Source of the DNA: an uncultured Clostridia bacterium
GTDB lineage: Bacteria; Bacillota; Clostridia; UBA1381; UMGS1253
DNA: 8,999 nt
NCBI GenBank assembly: GCA_937892135.1
Contig: CALAUK010000100.1
Span: 1 to 8,999 of the forward strand
Reading direction: 5' to 3'
Made by a program: the position numbers and the translations under genes. Below the pieces are notes generated by a model, which was not told the DNA's origin, searched no databases, and saw only the letters and a program-made list of their open reading frames with translations. This document shows, piece by piece, positions 1 to 6,469 of the stretch. Position 1 is the stretch's first letter; each line of letters opens with the position of its first letter.

Positions 1-1
1 T

Positions 2-979
2 GACTTAGTGTTTGAAACTATGGGTGCTTATGCTTTCCTTGATGCGACAGCTAAAGGCGACGACGGAAAAGAGCTTTCAGGCTCAAGAGACGAAGGCAAA
101 AAAGAGACTAAGCGTAACGCCTTTAAAAAGCTTTATATCCATGCAGACGGTGTTACAGAGTTTAACGTAGCAGTTGTATTCCGTATGGAAAATGATTCAA
201 ACTTTGTATATGAGTATGTTCCCTTTGAAGACTGGAGCAACGACAATATTCCTATGGCGTATGCAGATATGATTTATGTAAACGGCGAGGAAGTTGCAGA
301 CTTCGACAAGGGAGAAACAACATACGAAAAGGTAGTTCGCTATGATGAAGATGTAGAAGTAACAGCCAGCGTTTCAAGTGAGTTTAACTATGAAATAGAA
401 GAGAGCGAGGGCGAAATTACAGTAACAGTAACAAGCAAGTATAATGAAAATATTAAAGCTGTATATACTGTTGTAATTTTAAGAGAGCCTGAGCAGATTA
501 CTGACGGAAACTACTCAAAATATAAAGCGGTTTCGGCAGAAGCAAGCACAGAGCCTGAGGCAAATGAAGGACATGTTGCAGAAAAGGCAATAGATAAAGA
601 CCTTTCAGACGAGTCTCGATGGGCTTCTGATGAAGTTGGTGCAACTCTTACAATAGACTTAGGCGATGAAAAAGCTGTTGACGGTGTTGCAATTCAGTTC
701 TATGATGCACACAGAAACTTCTATTTTGACATTCTTTATTCAACAGATGGTGTTACATTTACACCTTATGCATTAAACCTTTCTTCATCAGGTCTTGTAT
801 CGGGAGAAGAAATTATTAAGTTTATAGAAACTGTTGATGCAAGATTTATAAGATATGTAGGCTATGGTAACTCAGAAAATGCATGGAACTCACTTGTTGA
901 ATTCTCTGCAGTATACAAAAAAGAACCTGTCTTTGAGTTTGAGGGAGATAACGAAACAGAAGACGGCGGCGAAATTTAA
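2..979 (+). CDS. Secreted or surface protein with C-terminal F5/8 type C (discoidin) domain, 5' truncated
   Basis: The reading frame is open to the left edge (codons at 2-4 and 5-7 continue it), so the GTG at 8 is not a credible start and the N-terminus lies outside the window. Counting from position 8, residues 1-160 are beta-rich and acidic; about 85-160 looks like an Ig-like or linker domain. Residues about 170-305 match the F5/8 type C/CBM32 pattern: KAVSAEAS near the domain start, AIDKDLSDESRWAS (the usual A-x-D-G-x-x-x-x-R/T-x-W-x-S signature, with D for G), LTIDLGD, FDILYSTDGVTFTPY, and ARFIRYVGYG. Such domains usually bind carbohydrate and sit on secreted glycoside hydrolases or polysaccharide lyases. 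A short acidic tail ends the protein with no sortase motif and no membrane anchor. The first ~80 visible residues might be the end of a lyase-type beta domain, but this is weak. The catalytic part is not visible, so substrate and activity cannot be given. Confidence 0.75.
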   Translation, partial: DLVFETMGAYAFLDATAKGDDGKELSGSRDEGKKETKRNAFKKLYIHADGVTEFNVAVVFRMENDSNFVYEYVPFEDWSNDNIPMAYADMIYVNGEEVADFDKGETTYEKVVRYDEDVEVTASVSSEFNYEIEESEGEITVTVTSKYNENIKAVYTVVILREPEQITDGNYSKYKAVSAEASTEPEANEGHVAEKAIDKDLSDESRWASDEVGATLTIDLGDEKAVDGVAIQFYDAHRNFYFDILYSTDGVTFTPYALNLSSSGLVSGEEIIKFIETVDARFIRYVGYGNSENAWNSLVEFSAVYKKEPVFEFEGDNETEDGGEI

Positions 980-991
980 TAAACAAAACAA

Positions 992-1023
992 AAAAACCGA
1001 TATGCGATTGCATATCGGTTTTT
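992..1023. terminator. Bidirectional intrinsic terminator between convergent genes
   Basis: A perfect 14-bp inverted repeat (992-1005 and 1010-1023) has a 4-nt GATT loop. The core CCGATATGC pairs with GCATATCGG, flanked by an A-tract and a T-tract. It lies 12 nt past the discoidin-domain gene stop and 9 nt past the acyl-CoA synthetase stop on the other strand. T-runs are present in both directions, so one hairpin can end both transcripts. Confidence 0.9.
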
Positions 1024-1032
1024 CTATTTAAA

Positions 1033-2694
1033 TTATATATTCTGGCGTTTTATTTTGTTTGAGGTTGTTTTTTCAAACTCTTTATCACGGATAATGATTT
1101 CTGAAATCTGCTTGTATGACGGAAGAGATGCCATTGCCTCAGAAACCTTTTTCTTAAGTTCCGCATGAGAAAGAGGAGTTTCGGGGTCTAAGAAAATCTG
1201 CGCCGACAAAGTTTTTTCTGCGCCATCGGCTTCTTTGTCTGAGTAAACTATAACTTCCTTCACTTCGGGAATTGAACTTATATAGTTTTCAAGCTCCTCG
1301 GGATATATGTTTTTGCCGTTTGATAAAACTATAAGGTTTTTCTTTCTTCCTGTAATCATCAACTGACCTTTTTTGTTGAATTTACCATAGTCGCCTGTGT
1401 AGAACCAACCGTCAATGATAGCTTCGCTTGTGAGCTTTTCATCTTTGAAGTAGCCCATCATAACGGTGTCGCCTTTAACGATAATTTCACCAATACCCTC
1501 TTCGTTAGGTTTGTCGATTTTAACCTCGATGCAGGGAAGGCATACGCCAACAGTAGCAGGGTCATTAAAGAAATCGCGGTTGCAGCTTACAAGAGGAGAA
1601 CACTCTGTTATTCCGTAGCCTGAGATAAGGTCTATGCCGATATCGTCAAAAAATTCGCCTATTTCAGAGCGTATAGGTGCGCCTCCGCAAACGATTTTGC
1701 GCATATTGCCGCCAAACACCTTATGGACTTGAGCGAACAATTTCTTTCTTGCATCAATGCCGAAGAATCTTAAAAAGCGGCTTAAGCCTATAAGTATTTT
1801 AAAACCTTTTTCCTTACCTGTCTGCTTGATGTTTTTCTGAATTTTGCTGTAGAAAAGCTCTGCGAATGCAGGAACAAGCATAATATAGGAGGGCTTATAA
1901 AGCTCAAGGTTTGAAAGCACCTGCTTTAAGTTGTGATTGATGCAGATTGTTGCGCCTTTGTGAAGGCTTACCAATATTCCGCACACTGACTCGTATGTGT
2001 GATGATACGGAAGAACTGAAAGGCACACGTCAAACACAGTTGAAACCTGAAGTCCGTAATATACACAGGAAACAAGGTTTTTCTCAGAAAGCATAACGCC
2101 TTTTGACATTCCTGTTGTTCCGGAGGTGTATAAAATTGTTTTAAGCTCTTCTAATGAGTTAGGCTCGGCTTCTTCAAATCTTCTGTCTCCTGCATCATAA
2201 AGAGATTTTCCTTTTTCAATAAGCTCAAAATAGCTTAATGCGTTCTCAGGCGCAGAAGAAAAGCTTACCACTTTAACATTTGGCATTTCTTCTCTCTTGT
2301 CCGAGAAAAGCTTTTCATATTTTTCATCGCAGAAGATAATGTCTGTTTCCGAGTGATTTATAACATTTAAAATGTCTGCTTCGGGCAGGTCTTTATCTAT
2401 TGGTACAAACACATTGTTTGAAGAAAGAGCACAAAGGTAAACAACAAGCCATGTGTAGCTGTTCTGGCCTATGCAGGCTATGTGCTTTTTTTCTATTCCC
2501 ATATCTGAAAGGGCAGTGCCGAGATAAAGAGTGTCATTATAAAACTCATTATACGTTACGCTTATAATCTCTTTGCTTTTCTGATACTTAAAAGCAATCG
2601 TTTCTCCTGCGGCTTCTGCGCGCATTTTAAGCATCTGTCTTAAAGTGGAAAAAGGCTCCACTTCGTTTAAAGGATAATTTTTCTGTCTTTTCAT
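1033..2694 (-). CDS. AMP-forming acyl-CoA synthetase (long-chain fatty acid-CoA ligase-like)
   Basis: A 553-residue member of the ANL adenylating superfamily, expected to activate a carboxylic acid (probably fatty acid) with ATP to an acyl-AMP and then an acyl-CoA thioester. Motifs are complete: P-loop TSGTTGMSKG at 190-199, GYGITECSP at 359-367, YTGD at 432-435, GRKKNLIVLSNGKNIYPEE at 449-467, and the adenylation lysine K547 in SNKIKR near the C-terminus. The length is slightly short for FadD-type enzymes but covers both domains. The chosen start (MKRQKN) has an AAGGCGG ribosome site 9 nt upstream. The longer TTG start at 2742 sits at about the predicted transcription start and has no ribosome site. 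No signal peptide or membrane helix is seen. It is transcribed alone, divergently from a DUF1836 gene. Substrate cannot be fixed: acyl-ACP or aryl acids are alternatives, but the long-chain type fits the motifs best. Confidence 0.9.
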   Translation of the reverse strand: MKRQKNYPLNEVEPFSTLRQMLKMRAEAAGETIAFKYQKSKEIISVTYNEFYNDTLYLGTALSDMGIEKKHIACIGQNSYTWLVVYLCALSSNNVFVPIDKDLPEADILNVINHSETDIIFCDEKYEKLFSDKREEMPNVKVVSFSSAPENALSYFELIEKGKSLYDAGDRRFEEAEPNSLEELKTILYTSGTTGMSKGVMLSEKNLVSCVYYGLQVSTVFDVCLSVLPYHHTYESVCGILVSLHKGATICINHNLKQVLSNLELYKPSYIMLVPAFAELFYSKIQKNIKQTGKEKGFKILIGLSRFLRFFGIDARKKLFAQVHKVFGGNMRKIVCGGAPIRSEIGEFFDDIGIDLISGYGITECSPLVSCNRDFFNDPATVGVCLPCIEVKIDKPNEEGIGEIIVKGDTVMMGYFKDEKLTSEAIIDGWFYTGDYGKFNKKGQLMITGRKKNLIVLSNGKNIYPEELENYISSIPEVKEVIVYSDKEADGAEKTLSAQIFLDPETPLSHAELKKKVSEAMASLPSYKQISEIIIRDKEFEKTTSNKIKRQNI

Positions 2695-2703
2695 AAAAAA
2701 TAA

Positions 2704-2710
2704 CCGCCTT
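2704..2710 (-). promoter_or_regulatory. Ribosome binding site that fixes the acyl-CoA synthetase start
   Basis: Reading on the minus strand, AAGGCGG (one mismatch to AAGGAGG) lies 9 nt before the ATG at 2694-2692. It selects MKRQKN as the N-terminus over the upstream TTG at 2742. Confidence 0.75.
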
Positions 2711-2747
2711 ATAGTATTTTTAATTAAATTATCTAGTAACAAAAACT

Positions 2748-2776
2748 AGTTTACCACATTTTTCTGATGATGTCAA
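2748..2776 (-). promoter_or_regulatory. Sigma-A promoter of the acyl-CoA synthetase gene
   Basis: On the minus strand, TTGACA (2776-2771), a 17-nt spacer and TAAACT (2753-2748) form a promoter with a TGTGG extended -10. Transcription would start near 2741, leaving a leader of about 46 nt before the ATG at 2694. Confidence 0.8.
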
Positions 2777-2798
2777 TGTTTTGTGTGAATTATATTTA

Positions 2799-2827
2799 TT
2801 GACAATTGGGAAGCGGTGTGATAAACT
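2799..2827 (+). promoter_or_regulatory. Sigma-A promoter of the DUF1836 gene
   Basis: TTGACA (2799-2804), a 17-nt spacer and TAAACT (2822-2827) with TGTGA directly upstream as an extended -10. It is a mirror image of the divergent promoter at 2748-2776, and the two -35 boxes are separated by only 22 bp. The transcription start is predicted near 2834, giving a very short leader of about 18 nt. Confidence 0.8.
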
Positions 2828-2851
2828 AAAATCGAAACGGGAGGGAGAAAA

Positions 2852-3343
2852 ATGTCATTTCGCGAAAAATATTTAAATTACAGATGTCCAAGGTATGAAA
2901 CAATGCCGTCGGTTCAGCTTTATAAAGACCAGCTGGTAAGTGTGCTTGAAGAGTATATGGCACCTTTTGTTACAGAAGATAAGCTTATCACATCTTCTAT
3001 GATAAATAACTATGTTAAGCACAAGGTTATAAAACCTCCTGTGAACAAAAAGTATGACAGAGAGCACCTTGCTTATTTGTATGTTATATGTCTGTTGAAA
3101 AGATTTATGACTATTGAGCAGATAAGTACCGGTATAGAATTTGTTTTAAAGAGCAGACGTATGCATAGCGCTTATGATATGTTTTGCGACGAGCTTGAAA
3201 ACGCGTTGCAGAAAACTTTCGGAGGTGAGCCTCTTCATGAATGTGAAGAAGACAGCGAGGAGGTACGTATTGTAAGAGGTGTTACGAATGGCCTTGTAAA
3301 CTTTGTTTTTGCTAATGTTTTAATAAACGAAATAAGAGATTGA
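2852..3343 (+). CDS. DUF1836 domain protein, putative MerR-like DNA-binding regulator
   Basis: 163 residues, cytoplasmic, with no signal peptide or membrane helix. The N-terminal two thirds match the DUF1836 pattern: MPSVQLYKDQLVSVLEEY at 18-35, then ITSSMINNYVKHKVIKPPV at 46-64 and KKYDREHLAYLYVIC at 66-80. The middle part reads as a MerR-type winged helix: a helix that selects DNA (SSMINNYVKHKVI), a turn with PP, and a conserved YxRxHL stretch. Family members are uncharacterised regulators in Firmicutes; targets are unknown. The ribosome site GGGAGGG lies about 6 nt before the ATG. The gene is monocistronic, with its own promoter and terminator, and faces away from the acyl-CoA synthetase gene. 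Local control of that gene or of itself is plausible but is inference. The C-terminal ~40 residues, including an acidic stretch ECEEDSEE, are not recognisable. Confidence 0.8.
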   Translation: MSFREKYLNYRCPRYETMPSVQLYKDQLVSVLEEYMAPFVTEDKLITSSMINNYVKHKVIKPPVNKKYDREHLAYLYVICLLKRFMTIEQISTGIEFVLKSRRMHSAYDMFCDELENALQKTFGGEPLHECEEDSEEVRIVRGVTNGLVNFVFANVLINEIRD

Positions 3344-3348
3344 TTATA

Positions 3349-3376
3349 AAAAAGCTCCGTAAATACGGGGCTTTTT
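3349..3376 (+). terminator. Intrinsic terminator after the DUF1836 gene
   Basis: A 12-bp stem (3349-3360 with 3365-3376) has an AAAT loop and one G-U pair; core GCTCCGT pairs with ACGGGGC and ends in a run of five T. It begins 5 nt after the stop codon. The A-tract on the 5' side could also allow termination in reverse, but no gene faces it. Confidence 0.85.
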
Positions 3377-3417
3377 GCATGCTTTGAAAAATATTTTAAA
3401 AATATTAAATTTACTAA

Positions 3418-3446
3418 TTGACAAAAAACTTTTCTTGTGCTAGAAT
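3418..3446 (+). promoter_or_regulatory. Sigma-A promoter of the AraC-family gene
   Basis: TTGACA (3418-3423), a 17-nt spacer and TAGAAT (3441-3446), preceded by TTGTGC, giving a TGTGn extended -10. A strongly AT-rich block with A-runs at about 3385-3415 lies just upstream of the -35 and could act as an UP element. The transcription start is predicted near 3453, so the TTG codon at 3472 lies within the leader. Confidence 0.8.
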
Positions 3447-3483
3447 TGTATTTAAGTAAACAAAATTTATATTGAACAAAAAA

Positions 3484-3490
3484 GCGGTGA
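3484..3490 (+). promoter_or_regulatory. Ribosome binding site that fixes the AraC-family start
   Basis: GCGGTGA, ending in a GGTGA that can pair with the 16S tail, lies 5 nt before the ATG at 3496. It supports MGYKLN as the N-terminus and argues against the upstream TTG at 3472, which has no ribosome site. Confidence 0.65.
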
Positions 3491-3495
3491 TAATT

Positions 3496-4380
3496 ATGGG
3501 CTATAAACTTAATATGTTTGAAACGTCCCTTTCCGTCTCCAGACTTTCTTACATACACTATTTCGAGTTCGCTGAAAACTATGAGACAACAAATGATTCC
3601 CATGAGTTTTGCGAACTTTTGTATGTTGACAGGGGAACTATTTCCGTAAGCTCCGAGAACTACATGGGCGATCTTTCGGGCGGACAGATGATTATTCATA
3701 AGCCAAGAGAGATTCATTCTCTCAAGTGCAGTGCAGTTAATGTTCCTAATGTTATTGTTATAGGCTTTGAGTGTGACGAAAAAGAGCTTGAGATGTTTTC
3801 ATACAGGGCAATAAACCTTTCCTCTGAGCATAAAAAGATGCTTTCTGAAATTATGAAAGAGGGAATGAATGTTTATGAACCTCCGTATGATGTGCCAAAC
3901 ACTTTTGAGATGAAAAAGCGCGAAAATTGCGTTTATGGTGCAGACCAGATGCTGAAACTAAGGCTTGAGATGTTTTTGATATCTTTAGTAAGAATGTATC
4001 AGGATGCAGATATACATATGGATAAAGTTCCGTTCATAAGTGTCAGCAGAATAAGCGAAATTCATCAGCATATAACAGAGCACTATACTGAAAAGATTTC
4101 GCTTGATGATATATGTTTTTTGTTTGGAACAAATAAGACATCTTTGTGCCGTGATTTTAAAAATGAATATGGAACAACGATTTTAAGATATGTTAATGAA
4201 CTAAGAATAAAAGAAGCAAAGGCTCTTTTGAGGCAGAATAAGATGTCTGTAACTGAAATTTCAGAAAAGCTTGGGTTTAATTCTATCCACTATTTCTGTA
4301 AAACATTTAAAAAAATAACAAGACTTTCACCTAAGGAGTATATTAAAAATATACGCTCTAAGTTTGACAGCAGGGAATAA
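3496..4380 (+). CDS. AraC/XylS-family transcriptional regulator with N-terminal cupin-like domain
   Basis: 294 residues. Residues about 15-100 form a cupin-like sensor domain; HEFCELLYVDRGTISV at 36-51 and a GGQMIIHKPREIHSL segment at 62-76 match the sugar-responsive AraC pattern. A linker of helices follows (105-180). The C-terminal domain has two helix-turn-helix motifs: ISLDDICFLFGTNKTSLCRDF at 201-221, and SVTEISEKLGFNSIHYFCKTF at 251-271 followed by the conserved LSPKEY at 277-282. It should bind DNA in the cytoplasm and usually activate transcription when a small ligand binds; the ligand cannot be told. The gene is monocistronic and directly precedes the amino-sugar operon in the same direction, separated by a terminator and the operon promoter. 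Control of that operon is possible but not shown. AraC proteins of this layout in Clostridia often control carbohydrate-use genes elsewhere. Confidence 0.92.
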   Translation: MGYKLNMFETSLSVSRLSYIHYFEFAENYETTNDSHEFCELLYVDRGTISVSSENYMGDLSGGQMIIHKPREIHSLKCSAVNVPNVIVIGFECDEKELEMFSYRAINLSSEHKKMLSEIMKEGMNVYEPPYDVPNTFEMKKRENCVYGADQMLKLRLEMFLISLVRMYQDADIHMDKVPFISVSRISEIHQHITEHYTEKISLDDICFLFGTNKTSLCRDFKNEYGTTILRYVNELRIKEAKALLRQNKMSVTEISEKLGFNSIHYFCKTFKKITRLSPKEYIKNIRSKFDSRE

Positions 4381-4385
4381 TATGT

Positions 4386-4412
4386 AAAAAACCGCAAATT
4401 TTGCGGTTTTTT
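4386..4412 (+). terminator. Intrinsic terminator after the AraC-family gene
   Basis: A 12-bp perfect stem (4386-4397 with 4401-4412), core CCGCAA/TTGCGG with A- and T-tract flanks and a 3-nt ATT loop. It starts 5 nt after the stop codon and is followed by a further T-rich run, insulating the downstream operon from read-through. Confidence 0.9.
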
Positions 4413-4476
4413 GTTTTTTCAAGGAAGAAAAGGAGTTATTTTTAATAGCAATTTGCATAAAAATATTGGTTTTATG

Positions 4477-4505
4477 TTGACTAAATTTTTATAATATGAT
4501 ATAAT
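4477..4505 (+). promoter_or_regulatory. Near-consensus extended -10 promoter of the amino-sugar operon
   Basis: TTGACT (4477-4482), a 17-nt spacer and a perfect TATAAT (4500-4505), preceded by TATGA, giving a TRTGn extended -10. It is the best promoter in the window and suggests strong basal transcription. The start site would be near 4512, leaving a leader of about 65 nt to the ATG at 4577. The rest of the 196-base gap (4381-4576) holds the terminator upstream and no recognisable riboswitch or long hairpin. Confidence 0.85.
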
Positions 4506-4576
4506 TTACTATGTATATGTATGTTTAAATGGCATTTTATGGTCGTTCGAAAAATTTGAAAAAAGAGGTAGTAAAT

Positions 4577-5797
4577 ATGAGCAAGAAAATATGGCTTTCA
4601 ACTCCTACTATGCACGGCGAAGAGCTGGAATATATGAAAGAAGCGTACGATACTAACTGGATGTCTACTGTCGGCGCTAACATTAATGAGGTTGAAAAAC
4701 TGACATGCGAATACATAGGCTGCAAGCATTGTGTAGGATTATCATCGGGTACTTCGGCGCTCCATCTTGCAGTTAAGCTTGCGGGAGTTAAAAAAGGTGA
4801 TGTGGTTTTCTGTTCTGATGTTACTTTTGCGGCAACGGTTAACCCTGTTGTTTATGAGGGCGGCGTGCCGGTTTTTATAGACACCGAAGAAGAAACCTGG
4901 AATATGGATCCTGAGGCTTTAAAAAAGGCTTTCAAGATGTATCCTGAATGTAAGGTAGTAGTTATTGTAAACCTTTATGGTGTGCCTGCAAAGCTTCGTG
5001 AAATAAGGCAGATCTGCGATGAGCACAATGCGGTTTTAATTGAAGATGCGGCAGAATCTTTAGGTGCTACATACAATGGCAGACAGACAGGAACATTTGG
5101 CGATTATTCTGTTATTTCTTTTAACGGAAACAAAATAATAACAGGCTCTTCGGGCGGTATGCTTATGTCAGATGATGAAGAGAAGATTAACAGAGCGAGA
5201 AAATGGTCAACACAGAGCCGTGAGGATGCGCCCTGGTATCAGCACGAGGAGACCGGCTATAATTACAGAATGAGTAATGTAATTGCAGGCGTAGTAAGAG
5301 GGCAGTACAAGTACTTAGACGAGCACATAGAAAGAAAAAAGGAAATCTATTTAAGATATAAAGAGGGACTTTCCGGTTTGCCCATTTCTATGAATCCTTA
5401 TATTGAAAGCGAAATGGAGCCTAATTTCTGGCTAAGCTGTGCAATTATAGATAAAGAGGCTATGGCAAAGCAGGTAAGAGGCGAGAGAGATGCTTTGTAC
5501 ATTTCAGAAAAGGGAAAAAGCTGTCCTACGGAGATATTGGAAAAGCTCTTAGAGCACAATATCGAGGGAAGACCTATCTGGAAACCGATGCATATGCAGC
5601 CGATTTACAGAAACAACCCCTTTGTTACTAAAAACGGAGACGGAAGATGCCAGACTAATGCATATATAAATAACGAAAATGCAGTTGATGTGGGTGCAGA
5701 TATTTTTGAAAGAGGCTTGTGCCTGCCGTCTGATATAAAAATGACCAAAGAAGAGCAGGACAAGGTAATAAGCATTATAAGAGAGTGCTTTAAATAA
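4577..5797 (+). CDS. DegT/DnrJ/EryC1/StrS sugar-nucleotide aminotransferase, PglE-like
   Basis: 406 residues, a PLP enzyme of the sugar aminotransferase family. By resemblance to Campylobacter PglE it should aminate C4 of a UDP-4-keto-6-deoxy-N-acetylhexosamine using glutamate, in the cytoplasm. Visible features are an N-terminal IWLSTPTMHGEELEYM, SGTSALHL (58-64 region), FIDTEEETWNMDP at 100-112, the PLP-ring aspartate D157 in IEDAAESLG, and the catalytic lysine K186 in SFNGNKIITGSSGG. WSTQSRED and YNYRMSNVIAG follow at 210-238, then RPIWKPMHMQP at 332-342 and RGLCLPSD at 379-386. A loop at about 345-370 is longer than in Campylobacter PglE. The start has GAGGT 7 nt upstream; the ATG at 4529 has none. 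It is the first gene of a six-gene operon. The partner 4,6-dehydratase is not in the window. The exact sugar is inferred; a related 3-amino or 4-amino product is possible. Confidence 0.9.
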   Translation: MSKKIWLSTPTMHGEELEYMKEAYDTNWMSTVGANINEVEKLTCEYIGCKHCVGLSSGTSALHLAVKLAGVKKGDVVFCSDVTFAATVNPVVYEGGVPVFIDTEEETWNMDPEALKKAFKMYPECKVVVIVNLYGVPAKLREIRQICDEHNAVLIEDAAESLGATYNGRQTGTFGDYSVISFNGNKIITGSSGGMLMSDDEEKINRARKWSTQSREDAPWYQHEETGYNYRMSNVIAGVVRGQYKYLDEHIERKKEIYLRYKEGLSGLPISMNPYIESEMEPNFWLSCAIIDKEAMAKQVRGERDALYISEKGKSCPTEILEKLLEHNIEGRPIWKPMHMQPIYRNNPFVTKNGDGRCQTNAYINNENAVDVGADIFERGLCLPSDIKMTKEEQDKVISIIRECFK

Positions 5798-5818
5798 GAC
5801 TGCGAAAGGGTTTTTGAA

Positions 5819-6448
5819 ATGACGAGATACATAAATTTAGCTGTTAAAAGACTTTTTGATATAGTTGGAAGTTTTCTTGTATTACTTATATTATCGCCGG
5901 TGTTGCTGGTTTCTGCAATACTAATAAAAGTTTTTATGCCCGGACCTATATTCTTTTTTCAAGAAAGAACCGGAAAAAATGGAAAAGTGTTTAAGATATA
6001 TAAGTTGAGGACCATGAAAGTTGATAAGGTGGCTGAAAAAAATTTCGATATTGACAAAGATAAAGACAGGATTACGCCTGTGGGGAACTTTTTAAGGCGA
6101 TTTAAGATTGATGAAGTTGTTCAGCTTATTAATGTCTTGCGTGGAGAAATGAGCATGGTTGGGCCTAGACCGACCTTAAAAATTCAGACAGATCAGTATT
6201 CTGAATATGAGAGGCAAAGGCTGAAAATGGCTCCGGGTATGACAGGACTTGCGCAGGTTAATGGAAATATTGAATTGTCATGGGAAGAAAGAATTGTTTA
6301 TGATATAAAGTATATAGATGGGTTTTCTGTGTGGCTTGATATTAAGATATTAGTTAAGACTGTGTTGATTGTTCTATTGGGAGAAAAGAGATTTGTGCAA
6401 AGACCTGATATTGAGAAGGTAAAAGAGAAACATACTATTGATGTGTAA
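5819..6448 (+). CDS. Bacterial sugar transferase (monotopic phosphoglycosyl transferase), PglC-like
   Basis: 209 residues, the short single-domain form of the family. It should transfer a phospho-sugar from a UDP-sugar to undecaprenyl phosphate at the inner face of the membrane, starting a lipid-linked glycan. Features in order: KRLFDIVGS at 10-18; a hydrophobic segment at about 15-38 containing S26-P27, the break that makes a re-entrant helix; PGPIFFFQERTGKNGK at 41-56; KLRTM at 62-66; the catalytic Asp-Glu pair D98-E99 in RFKIDEVVQL; GEMSMVGPRPT at 109-119; and PGMTGLAQVNG at 139-149. A second hydrophobic stretch near 176-188 is part of the fold rather than a clear membrane span. An AAAGGG ribosome site lies 8 nt before the ATG, and the gap to the aminotransferase is 21 nt. 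Pairing with a PglE-like enzyme suggests a di-N-acetylbacillosamine-type first sugar (inference). Confidence 0.92.
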   Translation: MTRYINLAVKRLFDIVGSFLVLLILSPVLLVSAILIKVFMPGPIFFFQERTGKNGKVFKIYKLRTMKVDKVAEKNFDIDKDKDRITPVGNFLRRFKIDEVVQLINVLRGEMSMVGPRPTLKIQTDQYSEYERQRLKMAPGMTGLAQVNGNIELSWEERIVYDIKYIDGFSVWLDIKILVKTVLIVLLGEKRFVQRPDIEKVKEKHTIDV

Positions 6449-6469
6449 AAAAGAAAAGAGAGTGCGAAG

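Noticed and set aside
2695..2742. TTG start giving a 16-residue N-terminal extension of the acyl-CoA synthetase
   Set aside because: It lies at the predicted transcription start of its own promoter and has no ribosome site; the ATG at 2694 has AAGGCGG at good spacing.
3472..3495. TTG start adding eight residues to the AraC-family protein
   Set aside because: No ribosome site precedes it, and the GGTGA site for the ATG at 3496 lies within this stretch.
2811..3495. Similar strings AAGCGGTGTGATAA (2811-2824) and AAGCGGTGATAA (3482-3493) as a shared operator
   Set aside because: One lies in a promoter spacer and -10, the other is a ribosome site; they differ by a 2-nt gap and are best explained by those separate roles.
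3235..3717. 160-codon minus-strand ORF across the DUF1836/AraC gap
   Set aside because: It overlaps two well-supported genes, spans a terminator and a promoter, and its product has no recognisable domain.
4429..4476. AAGGAG-like site followed by a possible 13-codon TTG ORF before the operon promoter
   Set aside because: No start codon lies at proper spacing, and no promoter for it was seen between the terminator and this point.
4511..4528. Five-codon ORF (M-Y-M-Y-V) as a leader peptide of the operon
   Set aside because: It starts at about the predicted transcription start and has no ribosome site; there is no attenuator hairpin after it.
4547..4561. Imperfect palindrome TTCGAAAAATTTGAA in the operon leader
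   Set aside because: Short, AT-rich and with mismatches; it occurs only once, so an operator claim is not supported.
4529..4576. ATG start adding 16 residues to the aminotransferase
   Set aside because: No ribosome site, only about 17 nt from the predicted transcription start, and the extension is unlike the family N-terminus; the ATG at 4577 has GAGGT upstream.
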